A DNA stretch of 64,000 bases from Rutpela maculata (Eukaryota; Arthropoda; Insecta; Coleoptera; Cerambycidae), in contig OW386292.2 in NCBI GenBank assembly GCA_936432065.2, positions 99,963,829 through 100,027,828 on the forward strand, in the 5' to 3' direction. Numbering within the stretch: the first letter of the stretch is position 1; each line of letters starts with the position of its first letter. Under the pieces are notes generated by a model. The model was not told where the DNA came from. It did not search any database and was given only the letters and a program-made list of their open reading frames with translations. This document shows positions 7,464-18,074 of this stretch, piece by piece. The position numbers and the translations under genes are program-made.

Positions 7464-10400
7464 TCACTGCGTCGATGACGTCATCTGACGAGCCGAGACT
7501 TGTTGGAAATTATATCCCCAAGGTTTCGTATCGGTATTTATATAATTTATAATTCTTTTATCATCATACGGACTGAGTGCCACCTTATTCTGTTTGATGG
7601 TATATATTTCATGTTTCTTTGATCGAATTAATCGCTGCTCTTTGGTCAAAATTTCTTTATTAAATAGACAATTCGTAAAGTCTTCAAATGTAATTTTTCT
7701 GATTACCGAACGCGAGAGACCCTTGATTTTTTTATTTACCGACACACCCTCCACTTTATAACTATACATTTTTGCACGGAGTCCTACGAATTCTGTCATT
7801 ACGCGCCCTTGACATTCGTCTTTCATTACGCCTAGTACCTTCTTATTTGCATGAGGTATTCCGTAGACATTGTCTACAGGATAATCCGATGTGTCGAACT
7901 GATGGATGTCTTTTTTAATGTACTTGTATATATCAACGTCGCTAAATTCGTAAATTAAACTGTCTGTGTCCGTGTAAAGTAGTTTGGCTTGCTCACCGAA
8001 TTCTTTTTTAATATAATCATAATGAAAATCGTAAAGAATAATTTTTGAAAGATCTAAAATGGCGAACCCCACATATATTGGCTTATCGAATTTAATTTTT
8101 AGTCGATTCATTTCAATAATAATCATATCCTCGCCGAAGACAGTCGAACTGTGAAAGTTCGGTTTCGCGAGCAGAGACTTGGCGCCCCATCTCCCCTCCC
8201 ATTTAGTTACCAATTTAACATCTTTGTGCTTGCGGACATTCTCCATTGTCTTTCCGAACACCGCATTGTTCATTAGCTTATAGAAATTTTTCTGAAACTC
8301 GTTACTTGCCTGTTTTCGTAAATCCGTATTTAAATCAATGTATTTCTTTAGCCATCGCGACTGTTTAAATTTTAAAATTCTATGTACCGTCTTGAGTTTT
8401 AATCCGCGTTCTAAACATTTTTTTAAAGTCCTATAATGCATTACATATCGCGTTTTATCTAACAGAGTGGTCATTAATTTTGAATGTTTTGAACCGGGCG
8501 GCACCATATGTTCTGGACACATCGGGAGATCCTTATGTAGCTCATGTAATTCAAGTGGATACTCGATATCTACTTCCAAAATATAACCGATGTCTGACTC
8601 GTCCGATAAATTTGGAATATCTAAGGCATAAAATTGTTCGACGGGTACCCACTCGAAAGCACCTGTAGGTAGCGGAACAGACATCCCGGCTCCATACATG
8701 TTATTGATGTCAAAGTACATGATGTGAGTCTCTCTTTCATCGGGATTAAACGCATCCCCCATGTACTTGTTGTTAGCTTTCGAATATCTGTTAGATACCT
8801 GCGCTACACCGCCTCTCACGCCTTTTTCAATCATCAGTATCATATCAATGTCTGTGAGAAGCTCTAAATTTTCTTTAGTTATTTTTAACATCGCGTCGAA
8901 TGCCAGCCCCGGAGCAGTATAATAATTTAAAGCGTCAAGTCCGTACGTCTGTATGCATGTCTCGCGGAAATTTTCAAATATATCAGCTAGCAGTAATACA
9001 TCTGTTTTTAAATATATATCGGAATATTCCCCTAATGTCTTAATATCGAATTTATTCCAGATATTCATAGCATGGTTATAATCGTCCTCTGTTATGTTTT
9101 CGTCAGTCAGTTTACTGTAAAATTCTTCTTTAGCCGGTAGAGATGTCTCGTCTAATTTTTCCCAAGAATTTAAATAATCATAAGGAAAAACACCTTTCCG
9201 CGTTAATAATTGAAATTGTTCGTCATTATTACAGTACGATTTAGTGATTCGTTTCTGGTCATCGTCGAGATAGGAAGCTAGTTTTTCGATTTTGTCTGCC
9301 ATAAACCTAAACGAATCAATAAATCTTAGTTTAATTTTCGTATCTTTAACTCGTTTAGTGAAAGAAATGTATTTTTCCTTATTAATCGGTAATAATGAAA
9401 TTTGTCCGTCAAATGCCGTTGCTAGCTGTTTGATTATCAGGTGGCCATCGTAACCCGATAAACAATGAAATATAACCGGAATCACGTGACTATCTTGATA
9501 ATTAATGTTACATCTCATATGCGCCGGTCCCCTATAGTACCCAGTTAAATGATTGTGATCGGCTACTTTAATGTCCGTCTCTTTGAAGGGCCCCTCACAG
9601 ATATGACAGACCTGCGCGAGATCGAATTCATTTTTTTGTGTCTCGTTTAACGACTCCATAGGTTTTATGTCGGACATGATTACATTAACTCGGTCTGAAA
9701 TTTTTTCAAGTTCTTTAACAAACCAGTACTGACAGTCGGCGCCTCGGTACATTTTAAATTGTGATAGACTGTCATCATAGGAACATTTTAAGTAATACGC
9801 GACGCTAAAAGCTGTATGTTTCTGGTAATTTTGCGTATTTTGATTCGTGTTAGCATCACAGTCCTCTAAGATACATTCGAAATCAGCATAAATAGCGAAC
9901 GGTACCCTTTCTTTATATCGGTAATTTTTAAATTTTAAAAACTTTTCATCCTCGTCGGGTAATTCAATTTTGCAAGTATTAGTTTTCGAATTGCAATCAT
10001 TTGAATGTCGGTCTAGAAGTTCTTGAGTAGAGAAATGATTAAGACATCGGTTGCAAATAAATAGTTTACCATTATGTGAAGATAACTGATTAGATAATAA
10101 TCGAGACATATTCTTTATCCAAACAAAATGATATTGCGTAGCATCAGTAAAATTATCGGCAGAATTCGTAGGAATCATTAATAAATTTACGACGCGTTCA
10201 AAACTGTATTTAGTTAAACATATCGGTAAAACTTCCCTTTTAATTACGGTGTATACGTTTATCGAAATATCATTTAAGCGTTCGAATTTTTTAATATTTC
10301 TTAATTCCATCGGAAACTCGATGCCGTCATATTTTAAAACGTCTTCAAAATGAGGATATGAAGTCACTCTCTCCCCATGCTTTTTAGCGGGGTATAATGC

Positions 10401-11204
10401 CGAAACTACTGACCATAAGAAGCAATATTCATCATTATTTTTAACGTTAATAACACACATTTTATTTTTTATAAAGCTTGGCATTTCAGCGTATGTTGAT
10501 AATCCCACTGTTATAGGACAATATTTATTAACATTTACTCTTAGCCCGATAATTTCCGATAAGGCCCAGCCTGAATCTTTTCCTTGAAAGTCTTCTAGAT
10601 GTTTCAATAACCGTTCGGATACATTTTCTCTATACCATTCCTTTAAATCCGTATTTAAGTCTATCACAGCGTTCCTTGTAGCAAATGTTTTTAATTCCAC
10701 TGTGCCATTAGTAGGCTGTACGAAGTTACATTCAAAAATAACATTTACTTTAATTAGTCCATCTTTCAAACATTTTTTAATTTGAATAGAGAAGCTCCTA
10801 AACGCTTTTTTAAAAAATAATACCGGTTCTTTAATTTGTACGTTAGTTATTATACCGGACTTAACACGATTTTTAAAACAAGATTCTACCTCTTGATATA
10901 CTAAATATTTTCGTGCTGCCGGCTTTAAGGAACCGCCTAATATTTTATTTTTTAATTTTAATTTTTTCAATTGCTCTCGGTAGTATTTTAAAAGCGCTAA
11001 ATTATTTTCCAATTTAAATATATTTTCACCTTTATTATCGATATGAATTTTGATTTTAATTGCCTTGGCTACTAGTTTAATATTGCTATTAATTATCGAA
11101 ATATGTTGGTCGATTTCATCATCGGTCTTTAAGAGCAGCAATGATTTTTTAGTTAAATTAATTATATCAGTACTGAGTTTAGATACGGTCTCGGTAGACG
11201 ACAT
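7464..11204 (-). CDS. PolB: Protein-primed DNA polymerase B of the Polinton
   Basis: The 1246-aa protein is a family B polymerase that would replicate the linear element. Seen in order: a Cys/His finger near residues 380-400 (FICNRC...H...C), exonuclease motif I YADFEC near 438, and an HNH/endonuclease VII-like insert near 533-570 (CHIC...DHNHLTGYYRG...C). Next are exonuclease motif II (SGYDGHL) near 580 and motif III (YLKTDVLLL) near 732. Polymerase motif A is YFDINNMYG near 830, motif B NNAVFGKTMEN near 980 and motif C YTDTDSL near 1076. The N-terminal ~370 residues may hold the terminal-protein part. All catalytic motifs are present and the frame is unbroken. A TATA box lies 75 bp upstream. 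Confidence 0.95.
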   Translation of the reverse strand: MSSTETVSKLSTDIINLTKKSLLLLKTDDEIDQHISIINSNIKLVAKAIKIKIHIDNKGENIFKLENNLALLKYYREQLKKLKLKNKILGGSLKPAARKYLVYQEVESCFKNRVKSGIITNVQIKEPVLFFKKAFRSFSIQIKKCLKDGLIKVNVIFECNFVQPTNGTVELKTFATRNAVIDLNTDLKEWYRENVSERLLKHLEDFQGKDSGWALSEIIGLRVNVNKYCPITVGLSTYAEMPSFIKNKMCVINVKNNDEYCFLWSVVSALYPAKKHGERVTSYPHFEDVLKYDGIEFPMELRNIKKFERLNDISINVYTVIKREVLPICLTKYSFERVVNLLMIPTNSADNFTDATQYHFVWIKNMSRLLSNQLSSHNGKLFICNRCLNHFSTQELLDRHSNDCNSKTNTCKIELPDEDEKFLKFKNYRYKERVPFAIYADFECILEDCDANTNQNTQNYQKHTAFSVAYYLKCSYDDSLSQFKMYRGADCQYWFVKELEKISDRVNVIMSDIKPMESLNETQKNEFDLAQVCHICEGPFKETDIKVADHNHLTGYYRGPAHMRCNINYQDSHVIPVIFHCLSGYDGHLIIKQLATAFDGQISLLPINKEKYISFTKRVKDTKIKLRFIDSFRFMADKIEKLASYLDDDQKRITKSYCNNDEQFQLLTRKGVFPYDYLNSWEKLDETSLPAKEEFYSKLTDENITEDDYNHAMNIWNKFDIKTLGEYSDIYLKTDVLLLADIFENFRETCIQTYGLDALNYYTAPGLAFDAMLKITKENLELLTDIDMILMIEKGVRGGVAQVSNRYSKANNKYMGDAFNPDERETHIMYFDINNMYGAGMSVPLPTGAFEWVPVEQFYALDIPNLSDESDIGYILEVDIEYPLELHELHKDLPMCPEHMVPPGSKHSKLMTTLLDKTRYVMHYRTLKKCLERGLKLKTVHRILKFKQSRWLKKYIDLNTDLRKQASNEFQKNFYKLMNNAVFGKTMENVRKHKDVKLVTKWEGRWGAKSLLAKPNFHSSTVFGEDMIIIEMNRLKIKFDKPIYVGFAILDLSKIILYDFHYDYIKKEFGEQAKLLYTDTDSLIYEFSDVDIYKYIKKDIHQFDTSDYPVDNVYGIPHANKKVLGVMKDECQGRVMTEFVGLRAKMYSYKVEGVSVNKKIKGLSRSVIRKITFEDFTNCLFNKEILTKEQRLIRSKKHEIYTIKQNKVALSPYDDKRIINYINTDTKPWGYNFQQVSARQMTSSTQ

Positions 11205-11310
11205 ACTGTTTCAATTAGACAACCGTTCACCGCGAGAGATAAACAGCTAATGATCGAGGTGGGGAGATGACGCTGCTTTTATACTCGGCGGTCGAGGGTC
11301 ACGTGACTTT
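11205..11310 (-). promoter_or_regulatory. Promoter of the polymerase gene
   Basis: On the minus strand, TATAAAAG occupies 11283-11276 and an E-box-like palindrome CACGTG lies at 11300-11305. The first ATG of the polymerase is at 11204. Spacing fits an insect core promoter. Confidence 0.6.
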
Positions 11311-11508
11311 GCAGTGAACGATTTCTAAAAGGCCCCCGAATTTTCATAATCTGTTCGTCTTTTACATATAAAACAATGTTAAATTGCTATATCGCTGCGG
11401 GGTGGCTACATATTCCCATAAGAAACCATGTATTGTAAGACACAAAATTCTTCGCATGCATCTTTACCGTATACCTATCTTATGTTAGTAGGCTATCAGA
11501 AATGATTT

Positions 11509-11859
11509 CATTTGTTTACATTAACAATTTCTCGGAATCCGATAACAGCTCTGCATTATATTCTTATTAAATTGAAATCTAAACGTAGAGAAGCGAATGA
11601 ATATTTATCTTATATAAAACTCAGGCTAACAAGTCTAGACTTGTCTGAAAAGCGTTTATATTGGGTCTCGATATTTCCTTTGATCTAGCCGCTGTAGTTA
11701 TCTAAAGGTAATTAATCGCGTTTTAAATATACATATAGCCGTAGACAGTCGCATTTATTTACATTAACAATTTCCTGGAATCCGATAACGTCTCTGCATT
11801 TGACCGCAGTTTTACATTCAAATCTTAACATATAGAAGTAAATGAATATTTATCTCATA
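11509..11859. repeat. Diverged direct repeat, ~108 bp, 243 bp apart
   Basis: Copies at 11509-11616 and 11752-11859 share ACATTAACAATTTC, GGAATCCGATAAC, TCTCTGCAT-like and AATGAATATTTATCT blocks with substitutions and small indels. Possibly subterminal repeats of the Polinton or a separate old repeat. Confidence 0.7.
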
Positions 11860-12071
11860 ATTATAAGACTTGTCTATTTAATCTCAATGATGGACGTCAG
11901 CAGCCATTTTCTTAACGCCCACTAACGTAAACATACAATACTATTAGTCAATAAACGGCAGCCATCTTATTTTAGACACACCCTGTATACTCTCAGCCAC
12001 GTCCTTTTAGATATAATCTCTTATCTAAGCTCAGGGATTGGATCTCCCCCCTCCCATTAGGTCCTATCACC

Positions 12072-12185
12072 TATCATCTAAGAAGATCCCACCTCACACT
12101 ACAACCTAGATAATAGGATCTATCATCTAGCATTATCTCACCTCACACTAGAACCTAGATCATAGGATCTATCATCTATCACCTG
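12072..12185. repeat. 50-bp tandem repeat, about 2.2 copies
   Basis: Units at 12072-12121 and 12122-12171 share CACCTCACACTA, AACCTAGAT and AATAGGATCTATCATCT-like blocks; a partial third copy follows. Confidence 0.75.
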
Positions 12186-13217
12186 CGCGCCACCCGCGGG
12201 GCTGCGGGCGTGCTGACGTCACAGCTCCAGCTTGACCTTGAAGTGGGCTCATTCTCTCCTTACTTAACTACTAATTTAACCAAATTTTATAAATTACCAG
12301 CGCATCCACCATTTATTTTCTAATTTCACCCTGTATAAGGTGAAAATTATTACTTAGCAACATAATAGTATTTTAATACTATCCATACCTACCTTATTTA
12401 CTGGCCAATTTGCTTAATTTTCCGTTAAATCCGCCAGTAACTTCTGCCAAAAATTTCCATTTCAATCTCATCTCTCGAGTTCCCAGTAGGAAACCCTGCT
12501 GCGAGCTTCAGCCTTTAAACATTTCAATTAACTTCTGTGCAAATAAGCAAACTTGTACATTTCACCCCTCCGTGTGTACGAGTCCAACTTGGGTCAGTGA
12601 TCTGCCAAGTTGATGTTCGACAGTCCTGTCGTGGGATGGGCCAAACCCTGCCACACGTCTCTACATAAAGGGCCAACAATCCCGTCGAGGTTCAGGCTGG
12701 AGATGCCTTGCCTCCGAAGGGCAACTTGTGACCACATCGCACACAACCCAGATGAAGACATCGACACGCGATTTTTGTAAAATTCGAAATCATTTCACTT
12801 TCTTGTGCAATTAATTATTTAAGTAAAGTGCCTTGGTACCACCCTCTAACGGGGGTGGGGGGTTGAGTTCCTGCCTGGCGCGTCTACAGGTGGCGGATAG
12901 GAGAACGGCCAGACTCCGCGAGGAGTAGGGTTAACGTGGTCATACTGCTGGGGGGCGGGCCTAAAATCCCAACTCACCCCGGCTAAAGCCACGTCGCGGA
13001 CCAACTCACACACCGTAAACCGCTTGGAGTGGCAACGACCCCCCGACCCAGGTCGGGGGTATGTCTCTCCAGGGGGCACGGGGGTCCTGGCTTCACTGCC
13101 CGGACCGCGTGGATGAAGCACCACCATAAAAACTTCCCCAATCCCAAGGTATTGTGCGCGCCGAGGGGATGCATGGTCGGGGGGAAGCCCGGCCGCTAGC
13201 GACTAGCCTCGGGGCAC

Positions 13218-14259
13218 ATGACGCACCCCGTTGTAACAATGTCTTCCACGCACGCAGGGGGCTCCGTGCGTGGTGACCACCCTTTCCCCCAGACTCGTGG
13301 GATCAATATGGACCATAACAATTTAAAAAAACAAGAAAAGGGGAACTCCTCAGGGAGCGTCCCCTCCACAGTGCGGGAAGAAATGGACTGCACTGCAAAC
13401 GATAGAGCTGGTACCAGTCAAGGAGCTCAGGCAGACTTGACCAGGGAGAGCTCTGTCAATAAAAGACTTTCGGGAGCGCAAAGAAAGCAGCTCACGAAAG
13501 CTAGGAAGATGGCTGCTGGCACGTGGACGGAAAAAAGACCACGGCCAGACTAAAATCGTCAAGGACAAGGGAGCAGTTCCGGTCTCTTCCAAGAGACCAA
13601 TGTCGGACTCCCCTGCCAAACCCAATCCCAAAAAGGCCAGAAGCGCACCAGCGCCGTCTGGCTCCTACAGGGATGTCATGACAGGTATCAGGATGGCGGT
13701 GATCAATGTCAACCATCCTGATACCATGCTGAACCAGGTGCAGACGGACCTGATTCAGAAAAAGCTGGTGGCCGCCATAGATGCCATCCCCCTCGGGGAG
13801 GCAGCTCCGCGGTTCCAGCGCTTTCCAAAATTTGAGGGGGGGGATCTCAGCATAACCTGCACTGACCCCTCCACAGAAAACTGGCTTGTGAGCGTAGTGC
13901 GGGGGATGGGAGAGCTGGGGGAGGACTTGTCGCTGACCGTGGTCAACATCAGGGAGCTCCCGAAGCGCCCTAAGTTCCTCGTCTGGGTTCCCGAGCCAGT
14001 TGAGGAAACAATAGTCAGGGACCGGCTCAAGAGGCAAAATGCAGGCTTGACCACAGAGAACTGGCTTTTGATGAGTCGCAAAGTAGAGGAGAAGGGGCAA
14101 ACGCTGGCCTTCTCCTTGGATGAAAAATCGGCTAAGGTGCTTGAAGGTTTGGACTTCAAGCCATACTATAGCCTGGGGAGGGTAACCTTCAAGAAATTGA
14201 AAGAGGGGGAGAGAAGACCCACTCAGAATGAGGGTGGTGCAGATCAACCTGCACCATAG
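13218..14259 (+). pseudogene. LINE ORF1 (DUF4780-like nucleic-acid-binding protein), frameshifted
   Basis: The N-terminal part (13218-13553, 111 aa) is polar and basic and ends in an LSGAQRKQLTKARK motif typical of insect LINE ORF1 proteins. The larger part (13600-14259, 219 aa) begins MSDSPAKPNPKK and contains a domain with NHPDTMLNQVQTDLIQKKL and FLVWVPEP strands that I assign to the DUF4780-like group. The two parts are in different frames, joined near a GGAAAAAAG run at 13529-13537, either an indel or a programmed shift. ORF1 proteins coat the LINE RNA. The 3' end overlaps the endonuclease frame by 32 bp. Confidence 0.7.
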
Positions 14260-14662
14260 CAAGGCGGCCACAGCGGTCCTTGCTAAGGTAATGCAGTGGT
14301 GTGATGTGGCACTGATCCAGGAACCTTGGGTTCATAAGGGACAGGTAAGTGGCTTGAAGGGTGTCGGTGGAGAACTGATTTACAGTAGAACCACCGAGAC
14401 TCCTAGAGCGTGTATAATTGTCAATAATAAGTATAAGGCGATGTCATTAACTAATTTCTGTTCTAGGGATCTAGTGGCAGTTAAAATCAGGGCTTCGTGT
14501 GGGGGTATGCCGAGAGAGTTAATACTGGGCTCGGCTTATCTTCCGTACGATGACCCTGAACCACCACCAACCAGGGCCGTGGAAGAACTGGTGATGAGCT
14601 GCAGAGGAAGAGGATCTCAGGTCATCATAGGATGTGATGCAAACGCGCATCACCTCTTGTAG
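14228..14662 (+). pseudogene. LINE ORF2 N-terminal endonuclease, C-terminal half deleted
   Basis: The 144-aa frame starts MRVVQINLHHSK and has ALIQEPW, the metal-binding Glu motif of apurinic-type endonucleases. It reaches GCDANAHH, the central Asp-Asn motif, then stops within a few codons. The remaining catalytic half (including the SDH motif) is missing and the sequence continues directly with the RT linker. The nick-making activity of this copy must be lost. Confidence 0.8.
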
Positions 14663-17046
14663 TGAGGAAATCCACCAGGAATGTGCCCTGGTGGAACAAG
14701 CACCTCGATACAATGAGAAGGCAAGTAAGAAAGAAATTTAATATTGCAAAAATATCAGCAAACTGGGATGACTACAGGACCTCTTTGACTGAGTACAACC
14801 AAGCACTGAGAAAGGCCAAGAGAGATTCCTGGAGGAGGCACTGTGAGAGTATAGAAAGTATCTCGACATGCTTCAGACTCCAGAGAATTCTCTCTAAGGA
14901 TAATCGGAGCATAACTAACTCTCTCTTAACTGAGACAGGTCAATATACCAAGACAGGCAAGGAAACAATGGAGGAATTACTCCTCGTGCACTTTCCTGGG
15001 TCCACAATAATAGATCAATCACCTGAGGAATGGCTAGGAACAGAACTGGAAGCGACTGGAAACAGAGCTACAAGGAAAGACTGGACAGTGTCAAAAAAGT
15101 TGATAGATCAATCCAAAATCAAATGGGCAATAAACTCATTTGAGCCATACAAATCTCCGGGACAGGACGGAATTTGGCCAATACTGCTTCAGCAAGGCAT
15201 AGACTTGCTAGCGTCAAAACTCTGTACACTTTACAGGGCCAGCCTAGCGCTGGGGCACATACCAAAAATCTGGAAACCGGTTAGGGTGGTATTTATACCA
15301 AAGGCTGGGAGAAACTCCCATAACGAAGCCAAGTCCCTAAGACCCATAAGTCTTATGTCATTCCAACTTAAGACAATGGAAAAAATGCTTGACAGACATA
15401 TTAGGGATGATGTACTGGTTAGAAGTCCACTACATCAAGGCCAATATGCATATAGAGCAGGCATGTCGACGGAAACGGCACTCCACCATCTAATTCAGAA
15501 GGTGGAAAGGACGTTGGAGCACAAGGAGGTGGCACTGGGTGCCTTCCTCGACATAGAGGGGGCATTCGACAACACCTCCTTTAACTCAATCATCAGAACT
15601 GCAAGAGAGCGAGGCATTGAGGACACCTGCTGCAGGTGGATAGGCCCTATGCTCAAAGGCAGGGTGGTATTCACCACAATGATGCATGAAACCTTAGGCG
15701 CGTCAGTTGCTGGGGGATGCCCGCAGGGGGGTGTACTGTCCCCTCTGCTATGGAACCTTGTAGTTGACGGCCTACTGAAGAAACTCACAAATGAGGGATT
15801 CGAAGCCCAAGGATATGCGGACGACATAGTCATCATATCCAGGGGAAAGTTCAACAACATAGTCAGGGACCGTCTACAAAAGGCCCTGAATATGGTTAAG
15901 AAATGGACCGATGAGGAGGGGCTGAAAATCAGTCCTCAAAAGACCAGCATCGTTCCATTTACCAGAAGGAGAAACCTGGAGGGATTGGGTCCTCTAGTTC
16001 TCCAAGACACACAACTCCAGATGTCGGGGGAGGTAAAATACCTTGGAGTCATTATAGACTCCAAACTTACCTGGAACCAACACCTGGATAGAGTAATACA
16101 TAAGTCTGTTGTCATACTGGCAACATGCAGACGATTGTATGGTAAGAAATTGGGGATTAGGCCTGGTATGGTGCACTGGCTCTATACCAGCGTAATAAGA
16201 CCCACCATCACATACGCAGCCTTGGTTTGGTGGCCTAAGGTCACTCAAACCACAGCAGCGAACAGGCTGAGCCGGGTGCAAAGACTGGCCTGCCTGGGAA
16301 TTACAGATGCAATGAAAAGCACTCCAACAGCAGCCATGGAGACCCTACTAGACCTCCCTCCACTGAGTCTTGTGATTCAGGGGGAGGCCAGAATGGGAGC
16401 CTACAGGCTACAAAACTCTCAGAACCCGACTCCTCTTGGAGGCAACTCGGGGCACATGAGAATAATAAACAATGTAGTGGATCCTCTATTAAGCATGAGG
16501 TCGGACTACATGACACCAAAAATTACATTCAATAAGCCCTTCACTATCACCATCGGAGATAGGAAGGAATGGATGACAGGTACTCCTGATGCTCTACGCA
16601 GAGGCCTGGTCTGGTATACTGACGGATCCAGGATGGAATCAGGAGCTGGAGCAGGAATACATGGTGTGCGGCCGAGAGAGAGTATAAGTCTCTCTCTTGG
16701 ACAGCACTCCACTGTGTTCCAGACAGAAATTCTGGCTATACTCGAGTGTGTACGCGAGAATGTTAAACGACGATACGTGAACCAGCAGATCTCAATCGCA
16801 ACAGACAGTCAGGCGGCACTTGGGGCACTAGCCTCTAACAGAGTGTCTTCCAGACTGGTTTGGGACTGCCACGAAGAGCTCAAAATTCTGGGTGAGCGGA
16901 ACAGAGTAAGACTACTCTGGGTGCCGGGACATACCAGCATTGAGGGCAACGAGAAAGCTGACGAACTGCTAGACAAGGAGCAGCGAATATATTCTATGGC
17001 CCAGAACCTGCGCTGGGTATCACAAAAGGCTCAGCCAGAAGGGTAA
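14662..17046 (+). CDS. LINE reverse transcriptase and RNase H, 794-aa open frame
   Basis: RT motifs are present in order: KSPGQDGIWP, VVFIPKAGR, LRPISLMSFQLK, the FLDIEGAFD catalytic Asp, GCPQGGVLSPLLW, GYADDIVII with the catalytic YADD, and KYLGVIIDS. The RNase H domain follows with WYTDGSRMESGAG, TEILAIL, the Asp in IATDSQAAL and WVPGHTSIEGNEKAD. All catalytic residues seem intact. The first ATG sits just after the endonuclease deletion. The frame stops at 17046 while homologous coding continues in another frame. It would copy LINE RNA at a nicked target, but the linked endonuclease is broken. Confidence 0.9.
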   Translation: MRKSTRNVPWWNKHLDTMRRQVRKKFNIAKISANWDDYRTSLTEYNQALRKAKRDSWRRHCESIESISTCFRLQRILSKDNRSITNSLLTETGQYTKTGKETMEELLLVHFPGSTIIDQSPEEWLGTELEATGNRATRKDWTVSKKLIDQSKIKWAINSFEPYKSPGQDGIWPILLQQGIDLLASKLCTLYRASLALGHIPKIWKPVRVVFIPKAGRNSHNEAKSLRPISLMSFQLKTMEKMLDRHIRDDVLVRSPLHQGQYAYRAGMSTETALHHLIQKVERTLEHKEVALGAFLDIEGAFDNTSFNSIIRTARERGIEDTCCRWIGPMLKGRVVFTTMMHETLGASVAGGCPQGGVLSPLLWNLVVDGLLKKLTNEGFEAQGYADDIVIISRGKFNNIVRDRLQKALNMVKKWTDEEGLKISPQKTSIVPFTRRRNLEGLGPLVLQDTQLQMSGEVKYLGVIIDSKLTWNQHLDRVIHKSVVILATCRRLYGKKLGIRPGMVHWLYTSVIRPTITYAALVWWPKVTQTTAANRLSRVQRLACLGITDAMKSTPTAAMETLLDLPPLSLVIQGEARMGAYRLQNSQNPTPLGGNSGHMRIINNVVDPLLSMRSDYMTPKITFNKPFTITIGDRKEWMTGTPDALRRGLVWYTDGSRMESGAGAGIHGVRPRESISLSLGQHSTVFQTEILAILECVRENVKRRYVNQQISIATDSQAALGALASNRVSSRLVWDCHEELKILGERNRVRLLWVPGHTSIEGNEKADELLDKEQRIYSMAQNLRWVSQKAQPEG

Positions 17047-17456
17047 TCAAAGACTGGGTCAGGAGTAAACACAACCACCACTGGAGAAATATTCCAGGAA
17101 ATCGACATGGGAAAACACTTATCAATGGACCATGTTCAAAACAAACTGGAGAACTGCTCACAAGGAACAGGATCCAGCTGAGAACCATAACTGGTCTTCT
17201 GACGGGACACTTCCCCGTCAAGAAGTACCTGCACTTAATTGGAAAGTTTGCTGGCGACCTTAGCTGCAGACTGTGCGGCAAGGTACCAGAAACTGTAGAA
17301 CATATTATACATGACTGCGAGGCATTGGTCCGCAGAAGGTATAACATCTACGGGCAAACACAAACAGACCCGGAAACCATCAAGACCCGTCCATTTTCAG
17401 ACCTGTATCACCTTGTCAGTGACACAGGAATTTTAAAATGGACGAGTGTAAACTAA
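17047..17456 (+). pseudogene. LINE ORF2 C-terminal domain with Cys/His finger, out of frame
   Basis: After the stop at 17046 the reading continues in a shifted frame to TAA at 17454-17456. It contains a LLTGHFPVKKYLHL block and a CRLC...EH...C finger typical of ORF2 C-termini. The shift occurs near 17030-17045. Both LINE copies share it. Confidence 0.75.
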
Positions 17457-17950
17457 AAAAAAAAATAAATAAAAACAGGGTAAGCACAATAAGCCCAGGA
17501 GGCTGCAGTGCATTCGGAGTATTTCATACAGACGAGCCCTAGAGGAGGGGTTTTAGTCAGTTTGAGTCTGACACTCAGACCTATTCCTAGTTGGGATAGG
17601 CAGCCCGTGTGGCTTTCCCCCCCTCGCAAAAAAAAAAAAAAAAGTGCCTTATGTACTAAATTATATATTGCCATATATTTACTACATGTTTTGTACTGAT
17701 AAAATTTTAGGTGCGCACAGTAGGTCAAATACTTAATTTATTCTAAGTTAGCTTTGTATATAAAAAAAGGTAGCCAAAATTCACCAGTCGTATCGAAAAT
17801 TAGTACGGTCAATTTTAATCAAGAAAATTTTCGAAGTTCAAAATTTCATTAGTCCGGTCAACATTTCTTTAAATTTAGCCCGGTCAAATTTCAATTCAAA
17901 TTTCTCTTCATTTTCGACACTCCCGAAATTTTGCCATCTCGGCAGGGTGG

Positions 17951-18074
17951 TGTTATAGTCCGCCAGAAATAAGGCTGACCAATCAAAACGCCGCATTTCT
18001 CCCAAGCCAAGTATAAATTAAATTGCGACTCTGATGCACTATAAGTCTTTCGCAGTGCACAATCCACGTCGCTT
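17951..18074 (+). repeat. Truncated LTR start (first 124 bp)
   Basis: TGTTATAG at 17951 follows the purine-rich GGCAGGGTGG, as at the other LTRs. The TATA box and the initiator region are present. LTR similarity ends at CGTCGCTT (18074). Confidence 0.75.

Larger units (their letters stand above)
1..11310. mobile_element. Polinton/Maverick (adintovirus-like) element, left end cut by the window
   Basis: The block holds the Polinton hallmark set: protein-primed DNA polymerase B, FtsK/HerA-type packaging ATPase, adenain-like protease, and major and minor capsid proteins. PLA2-like and DEDD-like accessory genes known from arthropod Polintons are also present. Layout is two minus genes (1-1412), a plus morphogenesis cluster (1500-5183), a palindrome array, then two minus genes (6674-11204). 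No integrase and no terminal inverted repeat are visible, so the element must continue left of base 1. The right end is placed at the polymerase promoter only because nothing further is recognisable. Most large frames are open, so the copy is young or still selected. Confidence 0.88.
11311..12272. other. Gene-free flank with two repeat families
   Basis: No coding frame is supported. It holds the diverged direct repeat at 11509-11859 and the 50-bp tandem repeat at 12072-12185. The right edge of the Polinton is probably within this stretch, but no terminal repeat can be recognised without the left end. Confidence 0.6.
12825..17650 (+). mobile_element. Non-LTR retrotransposon (LINE, I-superfamily with RNase H), copy 1
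   Basis: The element spans 12835-17640, ends in a run of A and is flanked by a 10-bp target-site duplication AAAGTGCCTT (12825-12834 and 17641-17650). The uninterrupted host sequence is seen near 32395 and 38175. It carries ORF1, an apurinic-type endonuclease fragment, RT, RNase H and a C-terminal Cys/His finger. The RNase H domain points to the I/LOA group rather than classic R1. The copy has an ORF1 frameshift, a deletion in the endonuclease and a frameshift before the C-terminal finger, so it is dead. Confidence 0.88.
12273..18074 (+). repeat. 5.8-kb direct repeat, copy 1 (3' UTR + LINE + LTR start)
   Basis: This block is repeated at 19137-24938 with a constant offset of 6864 bp. By eye I count about four substitutions (near 12876, 16536 and two in the A-rich run at 17464-17470). 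It consists of the second half of the LTR-element 3' UTR interrupted by a LINE, then the PPT-like GGCAGGGTGG and the first 124 bp of the LTR (TGTTATAG at 17951). In this copy both outer edges are truncated: unrelated sequence precedes 12273 and follows 18074. Confidence 0.93.

Noticed and set aside
13501..14271. 256-aa minus-strand frame across LINE ORF1 (and its copy at 20365-21135)
   Set aside because: Antisense shadow of ORF1; no recognisable domain.
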